Translations under genes and position numbers: made by a program | Shown: piece by piece, positions 44,613 to 55,679 of the stretch | How positions within the stretch are numbered: position 1 is the stretch's first letter | How the letters are laid out: every line of letters begins with the position of its first letter | From: Pseudopyrenochaeta lycopersici | Lineage: Eukaryota > Ascomycota > Dothideomycetes > Pleosporales > Pseudopyrenochaetaceae | Direction of reading: 5' to 3' | Length of the DNA stretch: 64,000 nucleotides | NCBI GenBank assembly: GCA_003313425.1 | Contig: NHZP01000024.1 | Coordinates: 124,001-188,000, forward strand | The notes under the pieces: generated by a model | Seen by the model: the letters and a program-made list of their open reading frames with translations, nothing else | Databases searched by the model: none | What the model was told of the DNA's origin: nothing

Positions 44613-45042
44613 ATGCTTGACCACTTCGGCCTCTTTGTTCCAGCCTCCAAGTTTGATGAGGTCCTCACGTGGTATGATGCCGCACTTGCGCCGCTGGGCT
44701 ACGTGAGAAAAGACTTCGTGCTAGAACAGATCATAGGCATGAGTGCCGACGGTTACATTTACGACTTTTGGATCCATAAGAAAGACGAGACGGAACGAAC
44801 CCCTGTACATTTTGCCTTCCGTGCAAAAGACCATGAAACAGTCGACAAATTCCATGCGGAGGGGTTGAAGGCTGGCGGAACATGCAATGGAAAGCCTGGG
44901 CTGAGGGAAAACTATCATCCAAACTACTATGGCGCTTTTGTATTGGATCCGTGTGGGTGAGTACTTTACCTGTGTGATTGAAAATTCAGTTTCTAAGGAA
45001 AGTAGAAATAGTATCGAGGCTGTTGATCACATGGCTCATTGA
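44613..45042 (+). CDS. Small VOC-superfamily (glyoxalase/bleomycin-resistance fold) protein
   Basis: Exons 44613-44956 and 45006-45042, intron 44957-45005 (GTGAGT...TAG), 126 aa. The one-domain VOC fold is visible as MLDHFGLFVPASKF, FDEVLTWYDAALAPLGY, PVHFAFRAKDHETVDKFH, YYGAFVLDPCG, and after splicing the closing strand NSIEAV. Unspliced, the frame stops immediately after DPCG and lacks that strand, which normally bears the last metal ligand (Glu). His4 and that Glu are candidate metal ligands. The family includes glyoxalases, dioxygenases and drug-binding proteins, so substrate cannot be assigned. The 12-codon last exon is inferred from phase and motif. Confidence 0.75.
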
Positions 45043-45955
45043 GAAACGCGACTTCCAGTCTGAGCCCCTACGTCTGCTGAAGTTCGACCGCGTAGCAATT
45101 TGTCTCTAGCAACAAGATCTTCCTCGCTACGTGGCATTGGGCATGTTTATTTTTGAGATGGGACTTGTCAATGTGCATTATTGGCTTTGGATCAACACTC
45201 TAATGGGTTAAATCTGACGATGCAAGAGATGCACCGCCGTAAGAAGCAAAAAAGGAAAACAAGAAGGTTAGAGCTTTGGGAGGCACGCCGCAATACATGG
45301 GCTTTTGTGCCTCGTTTTCAAGCAATCTTTGCTCGCTATGAAACAAAACATTGCTGAATCAATTACTTTATCTTACTCGTCAGGTATTTTTGTAACGGCA
45401 ACAATATCAATCAAATCCAAATATGAAACTCAGCGTTCAATTGTTCTCTATATTCCCAACAAACGTACACACGAACACGTCATGCTTGTTCCAGCACTTA
45501 TGCGTCCCTATCGAACGACCAATAAATTTGTAATGAGCGGTAAAAGCAAATGATTATGGTCCAGACACGGCAGAGAAGACTTAGAGAGAAGCAAACGCGG
45601 GTCTACTAGCTGAGCCTGCTAGCCGATTGTCAGATGGCATTGGGGGCGACAGAAGAGTAACTAAAGCAGAATGTGGGGGAATTATGTATGATTGATTCTG
45701 CCAACATCTTTGCTACCTCGAAATTTGATGACGAGCAATGGAAGACAAATGCTAGTCTTAACTCGGGACGGGATTGCTAAGATCACGACCAATAGGTATA
45801 TAGAACGAATGAATTGGTAAGCATGAAGCAATATTATGAAAGATATGTGCTTGCTCAACAGGGTATCAAGATTATTCCACAAGGCCGACGTCAAATTTAC
45901 ATCCAACGGGGTATTGACGAGGGGGGAGACCCATTGCGACCAGGTCAAATGACTC
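45043..45955. other. convergent intergenic region
   Basis: Between the VOC gene (+) and the 3' end of the glucosyltransferase (-). Short motif-free frames only. Confidence 0.55.
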
Positions 45956-48900
45956 TCACTTCCCAGCACCAGCACCACTCCCTTCTCCAGCAGTCTCACG
46001 TCCCTGCAGGAGTCGCTGTCTGTGTTCCTCCTCGAGTATGCTCTGCTTACGAACATACTCCATGACAATATCCTCCTCTGTCTTCTGCTTCTCTAATTTC
46101 GCCATGCGCTCACTCTCTGCTTTCTTGCTTTCTTCGAGGACTTTCTTCAGCTCTGCATCGTCATCAAGAAGTTCATTTTCGTTTGACTGCTGACTTGCTT
46201 CCAGTGCCCTCTTGAGATCTGCATCGTCGTGCTCGTCGTTGTTCTGATTTCCTCCAATGGCTTGGCTCATTGCATCGATCACACCACTTTCCTGCTGCGC
46301 ACCAGCAGTAGTGTTACTGTAATCCTGCGGATGATTAGCATGTAGATGCGCAAGCTCCTTGGACTCCGCAATGATGCGCTGGAAATCTTCATCGTCCTCT
46401 GTGTCTTGATCGGAATCCCATTCTGAGTCGCTCCCATGCTGTCTCCTCTTACTCGTTTCTAGCAAACTCTTCCTTAAGGTCTCCTCGAGGACCTTTTGCT
46501 CTTCTTCAGTCCAGCCACTTGCACCTGCTTCCTCAATGCTAGCAGTCATAACACGCTTAAGAGTATCTTCTTCATCTTCCTGATTGGCGCTTGCTGGCGT
46601 GCGCTCGAGTTCTGCAATCGAAGCGCGGATTGCAGAGGCGATGAGTCTGTCTTCCTCGGGGATGCCACGCGAACTTTCGGCCACGGAGGCAGTAATTGCA
46701 CGTTCAAGTTCGCGTTGCTCGGCTTCTTCTTCAGCAATAAGCTGGGCTTCAAGGGAGATTTGAGATTGTTGAGATTGTCGAGATTGGCTAGCTGAAAGGA
46801 TAGGGAATGTTGCCGCATGTTGCTGTCGCCTTAAAGTGGACACGCGGTCGGATTCTTGTTGACGCCAGCTGGGAATTGTGGACCGGATTTCAGGCTCAGT
46901 CGCAGCACTGTCGAGGCTCGGACTAGGGGTCAAAGGAAGATCTGAGAGGCTGCTTGACTCGCTCAATCCAGGTGGGACAGAGGAATGTCCATCTTGTTTC
47001 TTGAAGTGAGCGTGTATTCTCTCCCATCGTTCTTGCCTTCTCTTCCTCTTGTCTTCGACAAGTGAATGCAAAGAATCCATCTGCTCAGCCCCAGGATTTC
47101 TCTTCTTCTTGATGCCAACCTTGATATACTTCCATCTGCTCAGAATCTCGTCTTGTTCATGTTGCGAAATGGTCGATGCTTCGTCGTAGCCTTGCGCAAT
47201 GCGTGCTGCAATGATATAGTTTTGAACGCTCTTGCCCTTATTCTTGACCATTTCTTGGTATAGACCTTTCATAGCATAGCCCGGAACTGACCATGCGCCG
47301 CCCATGACCCGGAAAGGTACACTAATGATGCCGCGGCCAACACCCTTCACAAAACCAACTCCACCTTCTTTCTTGGCGCCTTTGTAAGGGTCCGTAACAA
47401 TTCCAGTTATGCCATCATAAAGCCCAAAGCCAAACTCCTACACCATTTAGTTAGTACCAAAATTGATCATTGCGCACCTCAACTCACCTTCGCAGCTGTC
47501 CTTAGGCCACTCTGGAGATCGGTCACTTTGTCAACCTGCCTGACCTCTGCACCATAGAGTTTCGGCACATTATGAAAGCCTTTGGCAATATTGAGGGAGA
47601 AGTCCATCGGGGATTTGAAGCCTGCGCCAATGATTCTAGCAAGACCTTTCCCAGTATCCATCGCAGATTCAACACTCTCTGTAAGACCTGGTGAACTGGT
47701 GGATGTACCGTTAGTAGACTTGAGTTCCGAAGCGGAAACTGAATTAGCGCGACGATGGCTGCTCAGACGGTCAACGATGTCGCAATGACTGGCTCCATGT
47801 TGCCGGGAGCGATCTCTGGACGATGAACGTGAGCCTCCAGTAGACTCTTCAAAAGCTTGCGACAAGAAAGTGGATCTGTGGGTTGGTGTCCCCGGAGTGT
47901 CGGAACTTGCCACTACTGTAGTGTCGGTGTTTGAGCGGGGCAACGTATTTGAAGATCGTTGCGAGTCGGTAGCTGGCGGTGTACTGGCACCGCTTCTGGC
48001 TGACGTATCTGTTGTGTTTGTCGTGGTTCTTGCTGCGGATGGACGTCCAGTACGAGTCGACTCTACGCTTGGTGAAGTCTCACTACCTGTCGCCTTCTCC
48101 TTGCCTTTGCGCGATCTAGAATCGGGATGGATTTGCAGCAACTTCAGCGTTTGTATGGGCATATCAGCAACACCCATCATCATGGACGTCGCCGTGCCCA
48201 TCAAGGCGCCTGCCGCGCCCGAAAATGGATCCAATGGCCCTTCGTCTGCGACGAACTCGCGCGCCCGAAATCTATAATTGTTAGTTGAAAATCAAATGTC
48301 ATTTAGGCCGACGTACAGCTTCAGGTCAGAGAAATTGACTTCGCCCTGTTGGGCGAGAACCGTTGCAGCTTTCGCACTCAGCTTAGTTTGCGTTCGCTTG
48401 ATTCTCCAGACAGCGGGTCTATTAGGTATGACCGCACATCGCATTTCATCGTAGTGAAGCATTTGATGGAATGATTGAGCACCTTTTTGGCACCCATCCT
48501 CTTGCTTGATCTTATTGCAAAGCTCCTGCGCTTTGTCGAGTGACTCTGGCTTTAGAGCTTCGTTAATAGCTCCAGCGAGCTTCTCTGCCGTCAGGTCCTT
48601 GTACGGAATAGGATTCGGTCCAGCCCCTGCTCTTGACACCATGGCTCCCCAGAAAGGTTGATCTCCAAAGAACGGCACGACGACTGTAGGCCTGCCTGCG
48701 GCAATGCCCGCTGCTGTAGTCCCAGCACCACCATGATGTACTACGGCAGACACGCGCTTAAATAGCCAGTCATGAGGACAGTTGCCAAGCATGAAGACGC
48801 CTTCTGGTTTGCCCAGCTCATCTGCTCCGAGTCCGCCCCAGCCTTTCGATACCAAGGCTCGTTTTCCCGTAATCTTTACGGCCTTAAAGATCATTGCAGT

Positions 48901-50522
48901 CATCGCGTTCGGATCGTCTACGACAATTGACCCAAAACCAATGTACACTGGTGGCTCTCCTGCATCAAGGAAAGCAGCAAGCTCCGGATCTGGAGTATAA
49001 TTTGATGCGAGGTTCAGGAAGTAGAATCCGGCGATGGAGATATGGTGGCTCCAGTCTCTTGGTTTTGGGATGAGTGCTGGGGACCTACACTGCATAAGTT
49101 CTTCATCTTCGAAAATGTTAAAGTGGCTTACCAGCAATAGGTGAATGGAACTTTCAGCCGCGCAAGCATGGCTGGAGCCCAGATGCCACTGATGGGATCT
49201 AAGCGCAGACTTTCCTTGCGAAATCTATTGATAACATCGCCCAAGCCCTGCCATGTCAGTACATCTACCATGATGTAGGTTATGTAATTTGTGATGGTTG
49301 CATCTGCGTTTGACGATTGGATATTCGCGAGTGGATGTGGAAACTGTTGTGTAGGCGACCACGGCATCCTGCATCCCAATCAGCACGAAACTCTTAGACG
49401 CATAGTGTGAAACATACGTGAACATCATATGGAGTGGAATACCCAGCTTTTCGGCGCAGTGTAAGTGCCCAAAAGAGGGAGGGTTCGCAATGATAGCATC
49501 GGCAACAAAGGGCTTTCGCAGCTGCTCTGGCAGTTGATCCTCAATGCCCATCCATTCCTCCACTGTTTGCTTGAGTGGGTCCACACCAAGCCCATTGCCT
49601 GTCTCAATGCAGGATCTCCAGGTTCCCCGCAGGATCTCTGCAATGCCTTTCCTCCTCTTGCCGACATCGCCACTTCGCAGAGTGTCAAAGCCTGGCATTA
49701 GACCGGGATTCTTGACCATGAAGGCCATAAGTTCGGCAGGGTCACCGCCAATGCTGAAGAATTCGAGTCCATTCTCGATGACAAAGTCCTTGAACGTTGG
49801 GTGCGTCGCCAATCGTACTCGATGGCCATAGGTGTCTTTCAGCACCTTTCCCAGCGCAACGAACGGCTGCACATCACCTCGAGAGCCGACAACTTGTATG
49901 ACAACATTGAGTGGCGGTGGTGGGTCCTGGCCAGGTGCACCTCCAAGGAACTCGGGGACGTACGCTGGAGGAGGCACAGGGTCTTGTTGAGACTGAGTGA
50001 GCTGGCGCTGGAGTTGAGGGAGGATGAGCTGCGAGAGAGCGCGGCTCTTCTGGTCAATTCGAATGTTAACGCGGCCGTCTTCGGCGACTACAGCGTTCGT
50101 GCCCAATCCGCTGTTATCACCCGAGATCTGGCCAGGGAGTTCAGAGTACGCCGGCGGGGCCTCAGCACTCGTTGCATCGTGATTTTCGACGTGGTCCACG
50201 TCAAGATCATGCTGAGAAATCGATGTTGACCTGTAGCGCGAATGAGTATGCGAAATTTGCAGCCAAGATATCTGGTATAGACTGACGGGGTAAGCGCTTG
50301 CGCTTCAGAGGGTCTATAGGACCCTGCATATGCCGAAGCTTCAGACTTTGTTCGTTGCACTGGTTCTGGTTCATCACGCGGCGGCTCTATGTTCGACTGC
50401 GACGCTTCACCAGGAAGTTCTGCGATATGTGCTAGCTCTGCGTATCCTGGCGGTTGCTGCGTTGGTGGGGCATCTTCGCGGGGCGCATCACTGCCCTGCG
50501 CGGGGTTCTGTGAGCTCGACAT
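45956..50522 (-). CDS. UDP-glucose:sterol-type glucosyltransferase (GT1/GT28) with PY motifs and UIM repeats
   Basis: Six exons: 50522-50287, 50230-49418, 49368-49132, 49084-48317, 48271-47488 and 47437-45956. All joins are in phase; 1439 aa. The N-terminal tail has PPxY motifs at residues 24-27, 104-107 and 166-169. The GT28-type N-domain starts near 185 ([19 protein letters not shown]). The C-domain has [11 protein letters not shown] and [20 protein letters not shown] followed by [10 protein letters not shown], the UDP-sugar site. A Ser/Thr-rich linker and a hydrophobic Gly-rich stretch ([21 protein letters not shown]) follow, then [16 protein letters not shown] and, at about 1180-1400, some seven UIM-like helices (e.g. 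[24 protein letters not shown]). The enzyme class transfers glucose to sterols or other lipids; the tail predicts ubiquitin binding. Unlike Atg26, no PH/GRAM domain is seen. Confidence 0.9.
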
Positions 50523-51042
50523 TGGAGGTAAAGGAGCGAGGAGAGGGTATCATGGATCCAGAGTAATAAGAAAGAAGTTTAGTTACATAGGTCAATCTAG
50601 GAATAAACCCCGACTCCAGAAACTAGAAGCCTGGAAGCAGGACGCATGTTGCATACGCTATGACACGGACGTTACGGCCAAATTGTGACGTGATTGGCCG
50701 TGAGGGACGTCCATCAGCCACCATGCCTGGCTTCGTCATCGCGCTGCCCAGCCCCTGGGCCATTACAATGCATCAGGGCTTGAAACAAGCACTCTTGAAG
50801 TCCAAATTTGTAAGTGAGCTGCCCTTGATACTTTCACAGGCCTTCATGTGAGCTGCGCCTTCGCGCTCGGCCGACAGCCTCTGGAAAAAGCCGAAATGAT
50901 CTCTACACTAATGAATGCATCGACTATCTAGCGGCCTACTCGACTACCCTATGGACATTGGAAAGCTATCATGCTCGACGGACTACTGCAAATTTTCCCA
51001 GCACGCATCTCAAACAAATGTCGGGTGGACTTTGCGTATTTA

Positions 51043-51087
51043 CCGTATACGGCCGTATCGCTCGGTTCTGATTTGTCCCGTATACGG
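51043..51087. promoter_or_regulatory. Paired CCGTATACGG palindromes
   Basis: CCGTATACGG occurs at 51043-51052 and 51078-51087, 35 bp apart from start to start. The first overlaps a 12-bp palindrome ATACGGCCGTAT (51047-51058). CCG/CGG half-sites are the usual targets of Zn2Cys6 dimers, so this is a candidate regulatory cluster. Confidence 0.4.
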
Positions 51088-51308
51088 CATCTGCCGTTGT
51101 AATGACTTCATGGTGTGATCTAAACGAAAGCGCTCGTGCGAAGCCTCTCGTCCGATTTACTGCTAGAGAAGATATCTACGGGCAGAGACGAGATTTAAGT
51201 CTAGAATGAGTCTGTTCTACTTTTTGGAAAGCACGTGTTAGCTGCTATCGGGCCGGGTTGGACGGCTCTACCACGGGTGGGACCATGTTGATATACGTCC
51301 CAAGACCG

Positions 51309-51382
51309 AGGCTGTAGTAGAGAAGATGTAGAGACAAAATTATATCCAGAAATCTGAGAGCGGTCGTAGTCTACTACAGCCT
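51309..51382. repeat. 13-bp perfect inverted repeat with 48-bp spacer
   Basis: AGGCTGTAGTAGA (51309-51321) is the exact complement of TCTACTACAGCCT (51370-51382). The arms do not extend further. It may be a hairpin or the remains of a tiny element. Confidence 0.45.
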
Positions 51383-52423
51383 TGTCCTATACTGCGTTGC
51401 TCATGCGCGCCGCTGATACTCCCAAGGAATGCTTCGCGAGCCAGACAAGCTGCTCGCTCTGAGTCATTTGCCTTGTGTCCACAAGCCGAGGGTATACTTC
51501 ATTGACAAGGAAGCTTTTTCTGCTAGAGTTTTCGCCGCCTGAACTTGTTTGTGTGGTTGATTAATAACTGCGCCTGGTGCACTCTGGCGCATTGAACAGT
51601 CGAAATAGCGACGATGAAGGGCGCTTGAGCCCGGTGCAGAGAGTCTGTAGAGGTAACCGAAACGTCAATTTGTTGGCCGTGAGAGACCGAAAGGTGAGAG
51701 TATGGATAGAGCAGCAGCCGAGGCGATACTTTGAAAATTATTAGTGTGGCTGATTTCAGGGTAAGACAGAAAGAGGAAGAGAAAAAAAACAAATCCTTAG
51801 GCTGGTACTGTTGCTGATAGAAAGCAAATTAGACTGAACAGAAGGAGAAAGTCTGTCTCCTTGCTGCTTCGGCATTGAACTTCCTACTACATCAATGGAA
51901 GAAATTGCTACGACACTGGAGGGAGAAAGTTGCGAGAGACGCGGAGCGAAGGTTGATCTGCCGCAGATAACGGATATGCTGGGATTGATGTGATGTGGAT
52001 GTATCACTAGCACTGGAAATAGGTATTTCATCATCGCGCCTCAATGAAAATGGCCTTGTAGTGATGTTGATGGAGCATGGAGATGACGGATTGGCTTATC
52101 GCTTTGCTCTTATCGCTCTAGTAACGTCAACCCCTGCAGCGATCAGAAGCTTTGAACCCTGGCGCGTCATCAGTCTGAGGGTCAACATCACGCGCCACCA
52201 ACACGGTCTTCGTTGTTTATTTGTTATGAAGCATAGAGCTTTTGAACATCTTCTCTTTGGCGCTGTTCGAGTTTATTAGAGCCAGGTCGAGAATGACCTG
52301 ACGCTGACGCTTTGCTATTTGAGTTTCAGCTCTTGACTTCCAGCCACATCGTTTGGAGCCCTTAAAAGACGCAAGCATCGCTCGATATCATACCATAGCA
52401 CTAGAGACTTCACTTCTTACATT

Positions 52424-53448
52424 ATGGCCATCAGGAATGCACTACTCGGGACGTTGGTTTTCTCCTCAGTTTCAGCATGGAACACCGATGGTACGTCTAT
52501 TAGGTCGCAGCAGTCTCGATAGCTAACATTCCGGTAGTCCATAATCAGATTGGCTTCATGGCCGAGGAGTTCTTCACGCCTCATACCACTGCCATCCTGA
52601 GCGAGATCCTCGAACCCCAATACAACGGCTCAGTGGGGCGTGCAGCAGCCTGGGCGGACGCATACGCGCATACCACCGAAGGACGCTTCTCCTACCAATG
52701 GCACTGGATAGATACGCACGATCATGCACCAGAATACTGCAATCTGGACTATAGTCGTGATTGTGCAAAGGGCGGCTGTGTTGTCAGTGCTATTGCGAAC
52801 CAAACCGGGATACTGCGTGGGTGCATAGGCGATGTCAAGGCTGGGTCGTTGAGTGGAGGCTCCAACCTGACATGCTCCTATGCGCTAAAGTGGGTGGCAC
52901 ACTTCCTTGGAGACCTGCACCAGCCGCTCCATACGAACGCACGTGCCGTTGGTGGAAATACTTATAGGGTAATATTTGGCAACGTCTCCACGCAATTGCA
53001 TGCCGTAAGTACAAGCTCTCTTCTCCTATCCTCAACGTTCAACTTACAAAGTTAGGTGTGGGATGGTTACATACCATACTTCGCAGCGAACGTCAGCAAG
53101 CCCTTCTCAAACCAATCCATCGACCCTTTCTTTACCGGACTTGTTTCTCGCATCCACAAGGACGAGTTCTACGAGGCGCCATACATGTGGCTTGCTTGCA
53201 GTGACCCATCAGCTCCCGAAGATTGCGCAACACGCTGGGCGAAGGAGAGTAACAAATGGGATTGTGACTATGTATGGAGTCAGGTTCGTAATGACACTGA
53301 TCTTGGCACAAACGGGTATGCGGCCGGTGCTGTTCCTATTGTAGAGCTGCAAATTAGCAAAGCAGCGCTTAGATTGGGTACGTGGTTGAACAAGCTAGTT
53401 CAGGGAGCGACTTTATCTCAGGACGAGCAAGAAGTCCTCGAACTCTAA
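52424..53448 (+). CDS. Secreted S1/P1-type nuclease
   Basis: Exons 52424-52490, 52538-53004 and 53056-53448, introns of 47 and 51 bp, 308 aa. S1/P1 enzymes are zinc-dependent, single-strand-specific nucleases and 3'-nucleotidases secreted by fungi. A short signal peptide ends SVSA before Trp, the mature N-terminus. Trp1 and His6 (WNTDVH) keep the P1 spacing for zinc binding. Further ligands are visible in WIDTHDHAP, HFLGDLHQPLHT and LHAVWDGY, the last joined across intron 2. Cysteines in EYCNLDYSRDC and GGCVV are typical disulfide positions, and several NxS/T sites suggest glycosylation. All catalytic ligands appear present, so it should be active. Length is normal for the family. Confidence 0.95.
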
Positions 53449-54150
53449 GAAATTAGCACGACTGATTTAGTATCCAATGGCCCAGTTCTGGTCAGCAAAG
53501 TCGGGCTTTCAAATCAGTATAACTGGTTGTGCAGATTTGCAATTACGCATTATATATGAGTTCAACATAAAGCCCATTTGGATGAAGTAAACGAGGACTT
53601 CCAGGATCTCGTTTCTGCTGAGAGAAGTCTGGCTGCGTGCTTGAAGACGAGTAAAGATTCTCTAAAACGGATCCATGAGTGTTCTCGCAGAGGAATATCA
53701 GCATCAAACACGGCTAGAAGCGGTCACTGGATCTACCTAGACTATGCTACAATTTCTATCGCTTTACTGATAGGTAGGCCAAGCGTGGATACTGTGTAAC
53801 CACACAGAGTCCAACACAGAGTTTGATGTACATGCTCCCTGAATTTTTTTTATGGGTTGACAGGTGTTCAGAGCTAAAGGGATATCCAGCATACCAAAAA
53901 TTGAATAACAGTAGATCCATTTTGCACACCTTGGCCCTCATGTGCATTGCGAAGCATCTGGAAGGGCTTTCAGCCCTACGAGTATGATGTCGGGACCCCA
54001 CATCCGGCACGTCTTCCCCCACATAAGCTAAATGCGCCTTGGACGGAAGTCTAACATGCGAACTTAGACTTACTTTGATGTTTTCTACACTCTTGGATAG
54101 GGGCAATTAAAAGAACTTGGAAGAAATTCAAAATACTGGTCTGCGCAGAT
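53449..54150. other. intergenic, no gene seen
   Basis: Motif-free short frames on both strands, including 53578-53799, which starts at the edge of the nuclease 3' UTR. No RNA gene recognised. Confidence 0.5.
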
Positions 54151-55364
54151 ATGACTTTCGACGCTTTGAAGGAGAAGATTACACCAGCGGTATGTTTGCG
54201 GCCCCACATGGCAACCACTTCCGAACAAAACACTTTCAGTCTTCTATTCCAGTTAATACATCTGTCGATTTAAACTTTTCTAGGAGAACTGATATTAAAT
54301 CCCAGAATGCAAGCCGTGAGACCTCCCCCAATCGTGGCTCTTCAGTCCCTCAACTTGAAGCCATCCCTATGCCCTGCAGACCACTGCGGCAATGGCAAGA
54401 GGAAGCAAACATCGACCGCAGTGCGCAGATCAAACTCACCAAACTCGTGCATATGAGATACCAGCATCCAAATCTCGATGAGATTACGACTTTCCTGCGA
54501 GACTTCGGGATGAGCGTAGCCAAGAAGAGCGAAGGGAAGCGATGGTACCAAGGGTACGGCGACGACCAATACGTGTACTACGCGCAAGAGGGCCCCAAGA
54601 AGTTTCTCGGCGGCACCTTTGAAGTAGAATCTTTTGCCGAGTTGGAAAAAGCATCCAAAAAGGAGGGCGCGAGCGCTATCCAAGAATTATCAGATGCACC
54701 AGGTGGAGGCCACCTCGTTACGCTCCACGACCCAGAAGGATTCCCCATTAATCTCATCCACGGGCAGACGAAGAAGCAGCCCGGCCCGTTCCCAGAAATC
54801 CTCACCACGAACTACGAAAGCGAGAAGCCCAGGGTAGCCCGCTTCCAACGCTTTAAGCCGGGCCCCGCCGCGGTGCACAAGCTGGGCCACTACGGACTCT
54901 GCGTGCAGAACTTTGCCGCAGAGCGAGACTGGTACACGCGGACATTCAACATCGTGCCGACGGACTTCCTCTACATCACGACGCCCGAGGGCGAGAAGAA
55001 GGACGTAGCAATCTTCGCACACATTGATCTGGGCCCCGGCTACACCGACCACCACACCATCTTCTTCTCCACGAACAAGACATCACACGTGCACCACTGC
55101 TCCTTCGAGGTGCACGACTTCGACACGCAGTCCCTGGGCCACGAGTGGCTCGCCAAAAAGGGATACAAGCCCGTGTGGGGCGTCGGCAGGCATATTCTCG
55201 GGAGTCAGTTGTTTGACTATTGGTGGGATACCACGGGGAATATGATTGAGCATTATGCGGATGGGGATTTGGTGAATGAGGATACGCCGGTGGGGTGGGG
55301 GGAGGCGGGGGATGAGAGTTTGGCGGTTTGGGGGCCAGAGGTGCCGAAGTGGTTTTTGGACTAG
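54151..55364 (+). CDS. VOC/extradiol-dioxygenase-like protein (two glyoxalase-fold modules)
   Basis: The core from about 54369 to the TAG at 55364 is certain; the N-terminus is not. My best model starts at ATG 54151 with exon 54151-54189, intron 54190-54239 (GTATGT...CAG) and exon 54240-55364, giving 387 aa. Alternatives are the in-frame ATGs at 54192 and 54369. Module 1 begins LTKLVHMRYQHPNLDEITTFLRDFGM; module 2 begins HKLGHYGLCVQNFAAERDWYTRTFN. Candidate metal ligands are His in KLGHYG, His in HHCSFEVHDFD and Glu in NMIEHYADGD, the 2-His-1-Glu pattern of type I extradiol dioxygenases. DHHTIFF and HEWLAKKGY fit the same class. The aromatic substrate is unknown; a role in aromatic catabolism is inference. 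Confidence 0.85.
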
Positions 55365-55679
55365 GTGGAAGATGGGAGGTGGAGGAGAGAGGTTCTGGCA
55401 GGTTGAGTGTATATATATATATATTTTTTTTGAGATTCTTCGCCGAATGGCATAACTGCTAACATGCAAAAGAGTTAGTCCAAATGCTGCACATGGAGCC
55501 AATCCATGATGCTATATCAATATGAAAAGAGGCTGTTGACAAACTTGGACGCGCATGCGACATGTTCAATAGAAGCGTATTAAATTGAATGTATATATAC
55601 ATAGGAATGCTAAACATGCGGTGCTTCAATAACACCTAAGTGATTCTATGCCGTGCTAAATTCTTGCCCGACCTGCACA
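55365..55679. other. convergent intergenic region with TA microsatellite
   Basis: 3' ends of the dioxygenase-like gene (+) and the STB6-like gene (-). A short run of TA dinucleotides followed by T8 lies at about 55409-55431. Confidence 0.6.

Larger units (their letters stand above)
50523..52423. other. 1.9 kb divergent intergenic region with palindromes
   Basis: Head-to-head promoter space between the glucosyltransferase (-) and the nuclease (+). It holds two copies of a 10-bp palindrome (51043-51087) and a 13-bp inverted repeat (51309-51382). No coding region is supported. Confidence 0.5.
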
